A stretch of 64,000 nt of DNA from positions 1 to 64,000 of the forward strand of contig NZNV01000010.1 in assembly GCA_002695025.1 (NCBI GenBank), in the 5' to 3' direction. The notes under the pieces are model-generated. The model did not search any database and was not told where the DNA came from. It saw nothing but the letters and a program-made list of their open reading frames with translations. The position numbers and the translations under genes were made by a program. Shown here one piece after another: positions 42,557 to 52,031 of the stretch. The stretch's first letter is position 1, and each line of letters starts with the position of its first letter. Source of the DNA: Owenweeksia sp. (GTDB lineage Bacteria > Bacteroidota > Bacteroidia > Flavobacteriales > Schleiferiaceae).

Positions 42557-43498
42557 TTATTCAAACGCAAGAGTAGAAAGGTCTACATTCCCCCCGGTCA
42601 ATATCAAGCCCACGAGTTTACCACGGAAATGCTCCTTATGCTGAAGCAGGCAGGCCAGCGCCACGGCACTGGAGGGCTCTACGATGATCTTCATACGTTC
42701 CCAAATGAGCTGCATGGCGCGTTTAATATCTTTTTCGCTGCACAGAAGGATGTCGGCCACCAGCTCTTTGATGTATGCAAAAGTGATCTCACCAAGGGAG
42801 GTCTTGAGGCCATCGGCTATGGTATCGGGGTTCAGGCTGGGCACGATCTCGCCTTGCTTAAGGCTGCGGCAGGCATCATCGGCATTTTCGGGCTCACAGC
42901 CCATTACTATAGTTTTAGGGGAAAGGTATTGGGTGGTTAGCGCGCTGCCGGACAATATTCCCCCTCCGCCTACGGGCACCAGCAGGTAATCCAGGCCAGG
43001 GATCTGTTCGTGTAGCTCTTTGGCACAGGTAGCCTGCCCTTCTATGGTGCGAAGGGCGTTATAGGGCGGTATAAATATGGCCCCGGTTTCATCCTGTACT
43101 TTTTGCAGGGTGTTTTCCCGTGCTTGCAGCGTGGGTTCACATTCCACCACGGTAGCTCCATAAGCCTGCACTGCGTTCTTCTTTACCTGCGGGGCATTGG
43201 AGGGCATTACGATCCAGGCCTGCACCCCGGCTTCGCGGGCGGCCCAGGCCAAAGCCTGACCGTGGTTACCGGAAGAATGGGTGGCTACACCTCTTTGCTT
43301 TTCATCCGCACTCAGCTGCAGAACTGAATTGGTAGCCCCACGCACCTTAAAGGAGCCGGTCTTCTGGAAATTCTCGCATTTGAAAAACAGCTGCACTCCG
43401 CTGAGTTCATCCAGGAAAGCACTGGTGAGCACAGGTGTGGTATGGATAAAGGGTTTAATGCGGTGTTCGGCCGCTTCAATGGCATCCCATGTGATCAT
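42557..43498 (-). CDS. PLP-dependent threonine/serine dehydratase family enzyme
   Basis: A 313-residue fold-type II PLP enzyme. The PLP lysine is in the TGSFKVRGA motif (about residue 51), HSSGNHGQALA binds substrate and cofactor, and VGGGGILSG is the phosphate loop. EPSSAVALACL and TGGNVDLSTL complete the C-terminus. It deaminates threonine or serine to oxobutyrate or pyruvate, or racemises serine; it has no ACT regulatory domain, so it resembles the catabolic TdcB or serine racemase type rather than biosynthetic IlvA. It begins 3 nt after the preceding gene, at the end of the tpiA-led run. A truncated paralogue lies at 24933-25113. Confidence 0.88.
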   Translation of the reverse strand: MITWDAIEAAEHRIKPFIHTTPVLTSAFLDELSGVQLFFKCENFQKTGSFKVRGATNSVLQLSADEKQRGVATHSSGNHGQALAWAAREAGVQAWIVMPSNAPQVKKNAVQAYGATVVECEPTLQARENTLQKVQDETGAIFIPPYNALRTIEGQATCAKELHEQIPGLDYLLVPVGGGGILSGSALTTQYLSPKTIVMGCEPENADDACRSLKQGEIVPSLNPDTIADGLKTSLGEITFAYIKELVADILLCSEKDIKRAMQLIWERMKIIVEPSSAVALACLLQHKEHFRGKLVGLILTGGNVDLSTLAFE

Positions 43499-43501
43499 GG
43501 A

Positions 43502-43891
43502 TCAGATATCGTAAGGATGCTTGGAGGTGGAGGGAAGGATAAGAGGAACAAATTTAGGCCTCTTCTCCAGTTCAATGATCAGTTCTTCCTTTTCCTGGTG
43601 CAGGGTCTTCATCTTCTGCACTTTGTAACCTTTTTTGAAGATGCTTACCCGCACCTCATCGGTACGCAGGTAAGGGGCATCGTAATTAAGGGTAAAACCG
43701 CCCTGGCCATCTGTTTCCACGGAGTGGATAACTTCCCCGTTACGTTCAATACTGATCACCGCTCCGGGAATGACCTCACCCGATTGCACGTCCGTTACCA
43801 CACCTTGCAATGATATGGGTTTGATGCCAAGTGCCTGGGCATAAAAGCTCAGGAAAAGAAGGCTGGTTAAGATGGCAATTGGTCTAAACAT
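43502..43891 (-). CDS. Exported carboxypeptidase-regulatory-like domain protein
   Basis: A 129-residue protein with signal MFRPIAILTSLLFLSFYAQA and a single CarboxypepD_reg-like beta-sandwich: LQGVVTDVQSGEVIPGAVIS, IHSVETDGQGGFTLNYD, VSIFKKGYKVQK. This domain is commonly the N-terminal plug of TonB-dependent receptors, but here it is free-standing with no barrel, so it may act as a small periplasmic binding module. It overlaps the AddB-like gene by 8 nt and is 3 nt upstream of the dehydratase gene. Function unknown. Confidence 0.8.
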   Translation of the reverse strand: MFRPIAILTSLLFLSFYAQALGIKPISLQGVVTDVQSGEVIPGAVISIERNGEVIHSVETDGQGGFTLNYDAPYLRTDEVRVSIFKKGYKVQKMKTLHQEKEELIIELEKRPKFVPLILPSTSKHPYDI

Positions 43892-46712
43892 CTGAACTCA
43901 AAGGTACTATCTTTTCTGAAAACGGGATACCGGGATCAAAAATTTCTTCCAGAATGCCCTTCAGGAAGGTCTCAAATTCTTCGGCCAGGCTTCGGTTTAC
44001 ACCTTCTTCCTTACCAAAAACAAGGGGTAGGGTTCCCTCTTTAGCGTTGCGCAGGCTAATGATGGAGGGCAGCACGCGCTCTGCCAATTCATTATTTTTC
44101 AAGTATAGCCATGCGTAAGTCATCAATTGTAGAGACTTGTTTTTCTTTTCGGGTTGCCTGAGGTCTTCCATAGCGTAGAACTTCAGATCGCGGGCATCCA
44201 CGCCCCCGCTCTTATAGTCCGTTACGCGGATCTCCCCGTTCCAGCGGTCAATGCGGTCCGCTATACCGCGTATTTTTATTTGCTGCCCGCTAGCGATGGT
44301 AATCTGCGCCTCCAGCTCCTGCTCCAGGGCTATGATCTCTACAAAGCCGCCTTTCTCCAAGGTTGATTGGAGTTGTTTCCTTTCGCTGCTGAGGAAGTTG
44401 CGCAACATACTGGTGAGTGCCTCACGGATAAGCAGGTTCTTACCACGGTTAAGTTCCGGCAGGCCCAATTCCCGCAAGCGGCCCACCACCTCCTTCCGAA
44501 GGTGAGCTTCTTCCCGCTGAAAGGCGGGCAGCTCCGGTGTAAAATACTTAACCGGCCCTTGTTCACGGTCTTCGTTCTCGGAATAGTAGTCCTGCAGTAT
44601 TTCGTGCAATACAGACCCCTGGGTATTGTAACCGATCACCTCTTCCACCTCATCGGCATCATCCACCCCCAATACTCTACGATGGTAAAAATGCAAGGGG
44701 TTGTTCACGTAGTCGATAAGGGCGGTAGGCGACAAGCCGCGGCTCGCCATTTGGTTTAGCCGCTCCATCACAGCCGGGGTCTTTTCCACCCGCTTCTCCT
44801 TTTGCCCTTCCAAGTGTACCCGTCCGGAAATAGTTTGCCGTTCCCATTCAATATTGGGGTTGATGCGTAGCAACTCATATTCCAGCTGAGCAATGAATCG
44901 ACTGGGCTCCCCTCCTCCCAGTCCGCTGTTGCGGGTGTTGTAAATAAGGGTAATGTTTTCGGCCCTCTGCAACAGGCGGTAAAAGTGATAGGCAAAGATG
45001 GCGTCCTTATCCAGGTAGGTGGGTAAGCGGTATTTGAGTTTTACATCGTAGGGAATAAAGCTGTTCTGGCTTCGTCCTTTGGGGAGTATGTCTTCATTGA
45101 TACTGGTCAGTACGAGGTTGCGAAAATCCAGCGTACGGGTTTCCAGCATCCCCATCACCTGCAGCCCACTTAAAGGCTCTCCACGGAGGTCAATGGTTTC
45201 ACTAGCCAACAACTCGCGGTAAAAATGATACGCAGTTTTCAGATCAGTAGCCACTTCATGGGCGGCAAAGAGATTGGCCAGCTGCTGGAAAAGTTTAAAA
45301 AAGGAGAACAGCACATGTACGTTAAAGCTCTGGTCTTCCAGCCTTTCTTTCAGCCACTCACAAAAGCGGGCCATGGCCGTGCAAAATTGCCGGGGTTGCT
45401 GGCGGTAGTCCTGGAAGAGTGCACGTACTTCTTCCGGGAGGGTTTCCTCCGTCCAGCGTTCCAGCCCCTCGGTAGCAATAAATACCTTGTTCTGATCCCG
45501 GATGCGGCTACGCCATACCTCTATGTTTTGCGGATCGGGATGAATCCGCATCCAGAGGGGATGCCCCAGGAGGTCATTCCACTTCTGGTGGTAAAAGGCA
45601 GGGTTGCCCTCACGGTCCTTTACCGGCTTGGTTTCAAAGTGGGTATGCATCTCCCAGATAATACGGAAAAACCCGGAGATGGAAGCGTTACGCATGGGCA
45701 GGCCCATGGTTACGTTAAGGCGCTCCACGGGTTCCGCCAGGTGGTTGAGAAAGGTCTGCAGCAGGCTTTCATCGGCCATCACCAGCGCCACATCTTCCAG
45801 CTTATCATCCAGGTATTCTACAATGCTGGCGTTGGCAGCTATCATCTGCAGGGTATTACCGGATACGGCTTTTACGGTGATCTTTTTAGGGTCCCTGGCC
45901 AGGTGGTTCTCTACCCAGTTCAGGCGGTCGTCTTCCTTAATGCGCTTCAGCAGTTTACTCTCACGGAGAAACTTGCCGGCCTCGTGCATCTCGTCCTGAT
46001 AGTAGTACTCGTCAATATCCCAGTAAAACTCCGCCAGGCCCGCTTCATATAACTGTAAAAAAATGCTTTCCTCGGCCTGGTTCAGGGCACTGAAACCAGC
46101 AAAGTACAAACGTTTATAGCGCTCCCGCAGGGCAGGGATCCTGTCACCTATACACTCCGCCATTTCACGGTAGGCGAGGCCCTGGTATACCCGTTGGCTT
46201 TCCTTAAGATCAGTGGTAAAATTATTATAGAGTTGCGGCAGGCTTTCCCAGAACTTCAGGTAGTCGCGCACCATAGGGGTATCACTGGTCTCTCCCGGAG
46301 TAAGGTCCCATTGTTCAATGCGCTTGGCATCGGCCAGGTAGCCAAAAAGATCTTCCGCCTTCACCAGGTGACGATCTATCTCGTTAAAATCGCCCAGTAG
46401 GGTAGACGCCCATTTCACGAATTCGGAGAAGCTGTCCTTTTGCGTTATTTCCAAAGCCGAATAATGCTTATACAGCTTAAAGATGAGGGCGGCATTTTCC
46501 TCTTGCTCCCAACCCAGGTTTTCCAGCAGAAAATCCTCTACGGTGGTGATATAAGGAGCAAATACCGGCCGGTCGATAAGGCTGCTCAGCTCCTTTTTCA
46601 GGAATACCGCAGCCCTGCGGCTGGGCATAATCACCGCCATATCCGGCAGGGCGGTATCCTGTTCTATAAGTTTACGGGCAAATTGCCGCAGGAAGCTTTG
46701 CATGAGGGCCAC
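43884..46712 (-). CDS. AddB-like PD-(D/E)XK nuclease/helicase-related protein
   Basis: A 942-residue protein. The N-terminal part has the AddB-type inactive helicase pattern (DMAVIMPSRRAAVFLKKELS, FAPYITTVEDFLLE, VALVMADESLLQTFLNHL). A UvrD-C-like section follows (LSGLQVMGMLETRTLDFRN, NSFIPYDVKLKYRLPTYLDK). The C-terminal 250 residues form a RecB-type nuclease: VLHEILQDYY, IRGIADRIDRW and VTDYKSG with catalytic Asp and Lys. It should process double-strand DNA ends with an AddA helicase, which is not in the window. The ATG at 46703 (MQSFLRQFARKL) is an alternative start that fits relatives better. It overlaps the next gene by 8 nt. Confidence 0.85.
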   Translation of the reverse strand: MALMQSFLRQFARKLIEQDTALPDMAVIMPSRRAAVFLKKELSSLIDRPVFAPYITTVEDFLLENLGWEQEENAALIFKLYKHYSALEITQKDSFSEFVKWASTLLGDFNEIDRHLVKAEDLFGYLADAKRIEQWDLTPGETSDTPMVRDYLKFWESLPQLYNNFTTDLKESQRVYQGLAYREMAECIGDRIPALRERYKRLYFAGFSALNQAEESIFLQLYEAGLAEFYWDIDEYYYQDEMHEAGKFLRESKLLKRIKEDDRLNWVENHLARDPKKITVKAVSGNTLQMIAANASIVEYLDDKLEDVALVMADESLLQTFLNHLAEPVERLNVTMGLPMRNASISGFFRIIWEMHTHFETKPVKDREGNPAFYHQKWNDLLGHPLWMRIHPDPQNIEVWRSRIRDQNKVFIATEGLERWTEETLPEEVRALFQDYRQQPRQFCTAMARFCEWLKERLEDQSFNVHVLFSFFKLFQQLANLFAAHEVATDLKTAYHFYRELLASETIDLRGEPLSGLQVMGMLETRTLDFRNLVLTSINEDILPKGRSQNSFIPYDVKLKYRLPTYLDKDAIFAYHFYRLLQRAENITLIYNTRNSGLGGGEPSRFIAQLEYELLRINPNIEWERQTISGRVHLEGQKEKRVEKTPAVMERLNQMASRGLSPTALIDYVNNPLHFYHRRVLGVDDADEVEEVIGYNTQGSVLHEILQDYYSENEDREQGPVKYFTPELPAFQREEAHLRKEVVGRLRELGLPELNRGKNLLIREALTSMLRNFLSSERKQLQSTLEKGGFVEIIALEQELEAQITIASGQQIKIRGIADRIDRWNGEIRVTDYKSGGVDARDLKFYAMEDLRQPEKKNKSLQLMTYAWLYLKNNELAERVLPSIISLRNAKEGTLPLVFGKEEGVNRSLAEEFETFLKGILEEIFDPGIPFSEKIVPLSSDV

Positions 46713-46758
46713 TGAACTTTGCCTTAAAAGTATAAAAGTTCAGGGCCTTTATGCGGTA

Positions 46759-49700
46759 TTATTCAAATTTCTCAAAGCGGCTGAGGAAGCGGTTCATCTT
46801 ACCCCGTGTACCAATGGTATAGGTGAAGGGTGGCTTTCCTTTTACTTCATTCCTGCGTTTTTTCAGGTCCAGCTCCTTGATGAGGTCCATAAGCGGCTCT
46901 TCACTGGTAAAGAACACCAGTTGGTTGCGCTTGTACTCAAAGTAGAAGTAGGTGCTGCGGTCCACCTCCAGGTATAGATATACCTCATCGCCCCTGCGCT
47001 TACGCTGTATCTCCATGAGGCCTTTCATTTTCTTGTTCACCGGGTATTTACCGAGGGCGCCTACGCCTATATCTCCACTGGACAGGAAGGAGATGGCCTC
47101 CGGCACCCATTCCAGGGTGATGTCCGTAAGCAATACAGTCTTTTCGTATTCATCCGGGAACTCTTCAGGTGCCCCATAATTGGCAATGGCATCAAAGAAT
47201 TTCTTCTTGTCTTTAGGCTTCAGCAACTCATCTGCTGACACCTGGAAGGCTTTGCGGTTGAGGTCCGTTCCTTCCAGCAGGGTAACCTTGTTCATGATAC
47301 CGGCCATCTGCTTGAGCACATCATCACTGAAGAAGAAATCGAGACCCAGCACCAGGTCCAGCACCATATCATCGGTTTCCAGGTTGTAATCAATATTTCC
47401 CCAGCTGTTGATATTCATCTGGCTGGCATCTTCCCCAATACTCATGCTACCTTCCCCGTGCATTTCGCAGGCGGTATTATTAAAGGTAAGGTAGTTACCC
47501 GGAGCGGAAGGATCATCCAGCTTTTCAGCGTTTACGATCACGTAGGCCCCGATGGATTCTTCGTAATAGAGCTTACCGTTGGCAAAGAACATTTCCTTAT
47601 CCGCTGCGGACACTCTTTTACTGAGGAAAGCTGCGTATCCACTAATGGTATCCGAAGCCAGGAACACCCCGTTGTTGAGGTTCTTGGTCTTATCATTTGG
47701 ATCTACATAGGGAAGGTCAATGATGATGTTATCGGGATCTACAATGGATTCAAAAGCAAACCAATCCGTGGTAACCGCTTCGCAGTCGGACTCGATATGG
47801 GTACTGCCTTTAAAGGCCAGCGCCTTGCGATCCGCCTGCAAGCCTACCTGGCCGTAGTAGGCAAAATAAGGACTCATATAAAAGCCGTCTTCCTGTTTTA
47901 CGATGGCTCTTCCTATTGTAGTCTCGGAGGTATCTACTTTAATCGTTTCAAAATGAATGGGCCAGGGTGTACCATCCTGGTCCAGGTACTCGTAATCCGC
48001 GGAGGCGGTATATCTCCTGCGTGAGGTAATGTCCACTGTACCTCCGTAGAATTTATGGAATTCAGTAGTGCGATTGGCCGTTATAGCGGCATTGGTAAGG
48101 GTGCGCATTTTGGCGTTCTGCTCTATTTCCACATAGCCCGTATCCGGGAAGATGCTGGCATCGGCCACCTTGATCTCGGGCACCTTAAAGGATTTTAACA
48201 AGGAACTTTCCAGGTAGAATTTGGTGTAGCCGGCCTGGAAGCGCAGGGAATCCTGGCGTGGATGCACGGATACCATTTCGGAGGAAGCCTCGCCACCGCG
48301 TTTCTGTACGTCAATAGCCTTTTGCGGGATCTGCCATTCAGCATAATCCATATAGCAGATGTATTTGTTGGCGGGAAAGCTGAAGTAATCAGCCGGATCG
48401 TTGAGGGTAAACTGCCCCTTCTCCTGGTCAAAGTTCACGCGACCCTTGGCGTTTTCCATACCAAAGCCCCATTCAGCCGTGGGGTTGGCCCGCACCCGGA
48501 AGGCCAGTTGATTGGAAGAGAACTCACGGTTCTTGAAGAGGTAGTCCTGCGAGCGTGTTTCGGCATCAAAGAACTCCAGCAGGCCTTTACCCTTTAAGGC
48601 ATTGGGACTGTGTGCCAGGGTACCGGTGGCCGTCATGCCCACCTCATCATACATGGCAAAGGGTGTTTCGCGGCTGGTGGTATACAGCACATCGTTCTTG
48701 GGCTCCCAGTGCAGGAACACGCCCTGCCCCAGGGCATGAGGTGTTTCAGGCCCGGTCATCTGGGCCGTGATCTCGTAATTTTCAGCTATACCGTTGGTAC
48801 TGTCCGGGAAGAAGAAAAATTCCGGTGAGTTGGCCACGGAGTTGAGGTAATCAATACGCCCGTCACCACGCAAGCCTTTATTACTCAGGCTCAGCTTACT
48901 GGTAAAGGTGCCCTTGCCCCCGTAAGCCGCCAGGCCGGCAGGCGGTGTTTCCGTAGTAAACCCGAGTGAATAATCCGGCTGTACCTTAATAGTTTGCTGC
49001 AGGTCCGGGAAAATGCCGGCACTGGTAAAGGTGCCCTCAAACTTAAGACCCTGGGTAGTAATATTGTCCAGGCTGTCTATCTCAAAGGGTTCCAGGCGCA
49101 CAAAGAATTCCTCACGGTTATACACCCCGTTGAAGATATTCTTCTTGTCATAGTAGATATACGAATCCTTGGCACTGCGGAAGATGGGGTACTGGTCATA
49201 CGATTGCTGACCACTTTTGTTATTCGGCTCATCAATAAGCAGTTCCCCGGTAAGCTCCTGCAGGACGGTTTTCACGTCTACCAGTTCACGGGGGCCACCA
49301 AAGCGGGGTTCCTGGAAGCTCTCCACCTTAAAGCGCATGGAGTCTACGTTTTCCATATTGATGCGGAAATCGTTGTAATTGAACTCAAAAAGCTCTCCCC
49401 AATAACTGAAACGCCCGGCTACTACTTTACCGTCAAAGTCGAAGTTGAGACCTTGATGCACCACGATCTTATTTTCACGGGGAAAGAGGCGCACCTTCTG
49501 CGAATCACTGAGCGCTATGGTGTTGATCCCGATGATCTCCATATCGTAATCCTCCAGGCTGATGGTGGCGTTGTTGCCCTGGGTGAGGTTGGATACAAAC
49601 TGAATCACATCGTAATCCCGCTTTTTCTCGTAGTTGGAAATGTAATTGAAGACCTTATCCTTTACGGTTCCGGTTTGAGTATCCAGGTCGTACTGGACAA

Positions 49701-51183
49701 AACCAAAAACGGACATCTGCATCATAAACCGGTGTGCATTGCGTGGGTCCATACGCAAAAAACGGGCTACCTCATCATTGCTGAACGTCCTTTTCCCGTA
49801 AGTGTCCACCATATCACGCAGCAGGTATAAAGGGCTGCGGTCATTCATCCCGCGGAGTTGATCAAAGCGGTTTCCGCGGTAGTAGTTCTTGGATTCAAAC
49901 ACCACCGGGGTTTCAGTACCCAGGTTAAGGTTACCCAGCTTCATTTGCGGATCGCCATTGTTCCAGGTCAGCACCTCAAAGGCCATATCCATTTTGTGGT
50001 AGGAGTTGGAAAAGGGGGTTTGCCCAAGGCCTTCATCTTCGCGGATAATGTTCAGCTGGCCATTTTCGGCCAGGTAGCGCATCGTCACTTTGGGGTGGTA
50101 GATGCTGTCTTCTTTCAGCTTTACAATGAGGGATACCTGTTCACTTTCAATCTTATCCGGGCGCAGTAAAAAACGGTCAGCCTCCGTGGTGATGATCTTC
50201 TGATCCTTATAGCTGAAGCTGAAACGGGCCTTGGAAGAGTCCGTGCCCCCCCCATAAAATTTGGAACCGATCACCGCAAAACCGCCTTCAAAATCGGCAC
50301 CTGGCACAATATCCTTAATGGCAATATGCTGATCATAGGAAGTAAAACGGGGAAAGGTACCTCCGCCACGGCCTCCTACACTGGTAAGCTTTTCTTCAAA
50401 AAAGCCCAGGGTGGGTTCCTTCAAAAACAGCAGGGTTGTGAGCTTCACACTGTCTGCCTCAAAATCGGTTTTGGTAACGTTGATGGTATAATTTGAAAGT
50501 TCGGCAAAGGCGGAGTCTTCACTGAGGCCGGCCCGCACAAAATACACGTAGCCTCCGTTGCCTTCAATGGTATACCTGCGGGGGTAAAAGCTCCCCGCAG
50601 TGCCTTCAATGCGGGTACTGTCGCCCTTGTATTTGCCCCAGATATCGGCTCCGTCAAAAGTAAAAACGGGTTCACCGTCAAAGCCAAAATTATAATCGCC
50701 ACTGGCCAGGCGCCACACAATACGGCCATCATCGTACATGGTGTAATGGTAAAACATCTGGTAGCTGGTACGTAGATAATCCGAAGTGGCCCGGGCTATG
50801 TTATCCCCGGATAATTTTTCCAGGTCTTCCAGCCAGGGCAGCAGCAACTTCTCTTCTTCGTTGCTTTCAATGTGTATGAGGGAGCGCAGGAACCAGTTCC
50901 ACTGCTCGTATTCATTAATGCGTTTTTTGAGGAAGTTATTGCTGATCTTATACACCTCTTCGGCTTCCTTATCGGATATACCCCCACTGGTCCATACCGT
51001 GGTAAAATCCAACAAAAGGGGTTCTAATTCCTCATCTTTGTCAGCATCGGAATCCTTCAGAAACTCCCGTACCTGGGAGGGGTAGGTTTCACGGTCAGGG
51101 GTAAATTTTTTGAGTCTTTGCCCAAATACGGCTGATGCCCAAAAGCTCAGGCACAGCACTGCTAACATCCTAACCGTTTTCAA
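46759..51183 (-). CDS. Very large conserved exported protein of unknown function
   Basis: A 1474-residue protein with signal MKTVRMLAVLCLSFWASAVFGQ. An N-terminal helical section (about 30-130, rich in Glu/Lys/Leu) precedes a long series of beta-strand repeats with YYRGNRFDQLRG, FEGTFTSAGIFPD and SLSNKGLRGDGRIDYLNS. These resemble stacked OstA/LptD-like beta-jellyroll or beta-helix units, although I cannot name the family. It ends basic (KRRNEVKGKPPFTYTIGTRG) and has no T9SS sorting domain, so it is likely periplasmic or outer-membrane bound. It starts 8 nt after prmA in the tpiA-prmA run. Proteins of this size at this place are conserved in Bacteroidota by my recollection; the function is not known to me. 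Confidence 0.75.
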   Translation of the reverse strand: MKTVRMLAVLCLSFWASAVFGQRLKKFTPDRETYPSQVREFLKDSDADKDEELEPLLLDFTTVWTSGGISDKEAEEVYKISNNFLKKRINEYEQWNWFLRSLIHIESNEEEKLLLPWLEDLEKLSGDNIARATSDYLRTSYQMFYHYTMYDDGRIVWRLASGDYNFGFDGEPVFTFDGADIWGKYKGDSTRIEGTAGSFYPRRYTIEGNGGYVYFVRAGLSEDSAFAELSNYTINVTKTDFEADSVKLTTLLFLKEPTLGFFEEKLTSVGGRGGGTFPRFTSYDQHIAIKDIVPGADFEGGFAVIGSKFYGGGTDSSKARFSFSYKDQKIITTEADRFLLRPDKIESEQVSLIVKLKEDSIYHPKVTMRYLAENGQLNIIREDEGLGQTPFSNSYHKMDMAFEVLTWNNGDPQMKLGNLNLGTETPVVFESKNYYRGNRFDQLRGMNDRSPLYLLRDMVDTYGKRTFSNDEVARFLRMDPRNAHRFMMQMSVFGFVQYDLDTQTGTVKDKVFNYISNYEKKRDYDVIQFVSNLTQGNNATISLEDYDMEIIGINTIALSDSQKVRLFPRENKIVVHQGLNFDFDGKVVAGRFSYWGELFEFNYNDFRINMENVDSMRFKVESFQEPRFGGPRELVDVKTVLQELTGELLIDEPNNKSGQQSYDQYPIFRSAKDSYIYYDKKNIFNGVYNREEFFVRLEPFEIDSLDNITTQGLKFEGTFTSAGIFPDLQQTIKVQPDYSLGFTTETPPAGLAAYGGKGTFTSKLSLSNKGLRGDGRIDYLNSVANSPEFFFFPDSTNGIAENYEITAQMTGPETPHALGQGVFLHWEPKNDVLYTTSRETPFAMYDEVGMTATGTLAHSPNALKGKGLLEFFDAETRSQDYLFKNREFSSNQLAFRVRANPTAEWGFGMENAKGRVNFDQEKGQFTLNDPADYFSFPANKYICYMDYAEWQIPQKAIDVQKRGGEASSEMVSVHPRQDSLRFQAGYTKFYLESSLLKSFKVPEIKVADASIFPDTGYVEIEQNAKMRTLTNAAITANRTTEFHKFYGGTVDITSRRRYTASADYEYLDQDGTPWPIHFETIKVDTSETTIGRAIVKQEDGFYMSPYFAYYGQVGLQADRKALAFKGSTHIESDCEAVTTDWFAFESIVDPDNIIIDLPYVDPNDKTKNLNNGVFLASDTISGYAAFLSKRVSAADKEMFFANGKLYYEESIGAYVIVNAEKLDDPSAPGNYLTFNNTACEMHGEGSMSIGEDASQMNINSWGNIDYNLETDDMVLDLVLGLDFFFSDDVLKQMAGIMNKVTLLEGTDLNRKAFQVSADELLKPKDKKKFFDAIANYGAPEEFPDEYEKTVLLTDITLEWVPEAISFLSSGDIGVGALGKYPVNKKMKGLMEIQRKRRGDEVYLYLEVDRSTYFYFEYKRNQLVFFTSEEPLMDLIKELDLKKRRNEVKGKPPFTYTIGTRGKMNRFLSRFEKFE

Positions 51184-51191
51184 AATATGCT

Positions 51192-52031
51192 TTAGTTTAT
51201 CTTTTTATACAAACAGGCCAGCCAGCGACCCTCCTGCTCTTTACTGACCAATTCCATACCATGTGCGGTTGCCTCGTCATCCAGCAAATGAAAGTCATCC
51301 TCAAAAAAACCGCTTAGTGCCAGCTGCCCGCCTATGGGTAACGTTTTGATGTAGGTTTTCATGTCTTCCAGCAAAACGTTGCGGTTAATATTGGCCAGAA
51401 CCGTTTCAAAGTGCAGGTCTTTCAACAGCTCTGCATCCCCAAGCCTGGCTTCTATATTGGAGCAGTGGTTGCGTTCCACGTTTTCCGCAGTATTTTCTAC
51501 CGCCCACTCAAAATTATCAATGGCCAGTATATCAGCGGCCCCGCGCATAGAGGCTAAAATAGCGAGTATCCCGGTGCCCGTACCCATATCCAAAACCTTC
51601 TTACCTTCCAGGTTCATATTCAGCATCAACCTGGACATAAGGCGGGTGGTTTGGTGGTGACCGGTACCAAAGGACATTTTGGGCATGATCTCTATAGTAT
51701 AGAGAAACCCTTCGGGCTTTTTATGGAAGGGAGCATAGATAAACACCTGCCCGTCAATATCAATAGGTTCGTAATAGGTTTCCCATTCTTCATTCCAGTT
51801 CTTATTCTCCAAACGGTCCGTCTCGTAACTTATGGTAAACTGGTTGTTGTTGAAAACGTGAAGTTCCTTCAGTTCATCGGGATTAAAGTCCTGCTCCAGG
51901 ATATAAGCTTTGAGACCTTGTGGGGTTTCTTCAAAAGAATCGTAGGGCAGCAGATCCAGGTTGGCAAGTAGTATATCGCGACCGGGCTCTACAGGACTGA
52001 TGGTAAATTCTACAACGAGGTATTCTTTCAT
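51192..52031 (-). CDS. prmA: Ribosomal protein L11 methyltransferase
   Basis: A 279-residue protein. It trimethylates L11 using S-adenosylmethionine. The N-terminal substrate-recognition domain (residues 1-100) precedes a class I methyltransferase: SFGTGHHQTTRLMSRLM, motif I VLDMGTGTGILAILASMRGA, ILAIDNFEWAVENTAENVER, and ANINRNVLL (the NxN-type post-motif of PrmA). The start overlaps the tpiA stop by 4 nt. This tpiA-prmA pairing is common in Bacteroidota. Confidence 0.94.
   Translation of the reverse strand: MKEYLVVEFTISPVEPGRDILLANLDLLPYDSFEETPQGLKAYILEQDFNPDELKELHVFNNNQFTISYETDRLENKNWNEEWETYYEPIDIDGQVFIYAPFHKKPEGFLYTIEIMPKMSFGTGHHQTTRLMSRLMLNMNLEGKKVLDMGTGTGILAILASMRGAADILAIDNFEWAVENTAENVERNHCSNIEARLGDAELLKDLHFETVLANINRNVLLEDMKTYIKTLPIGGQLALSGFFEDDFHLLDDEATAHGMELVSKEQEGRWLACLYKKIN

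Noticed and set aside
42557..43498. Naming the dehydratase ilvA
   Set aside because: The ACT regulatory domain of biosynthetic IlvA is absent and no isoleucine genes are nearby, so a catabolic or racemase role is as likely.
45225..46052. 275-codon rightward frame opposite the AddB-like gene
   Set aside because: The sense strand carries recognisable helicase/nuclease motifs throughout; the antisense frame has no start signal or domain.
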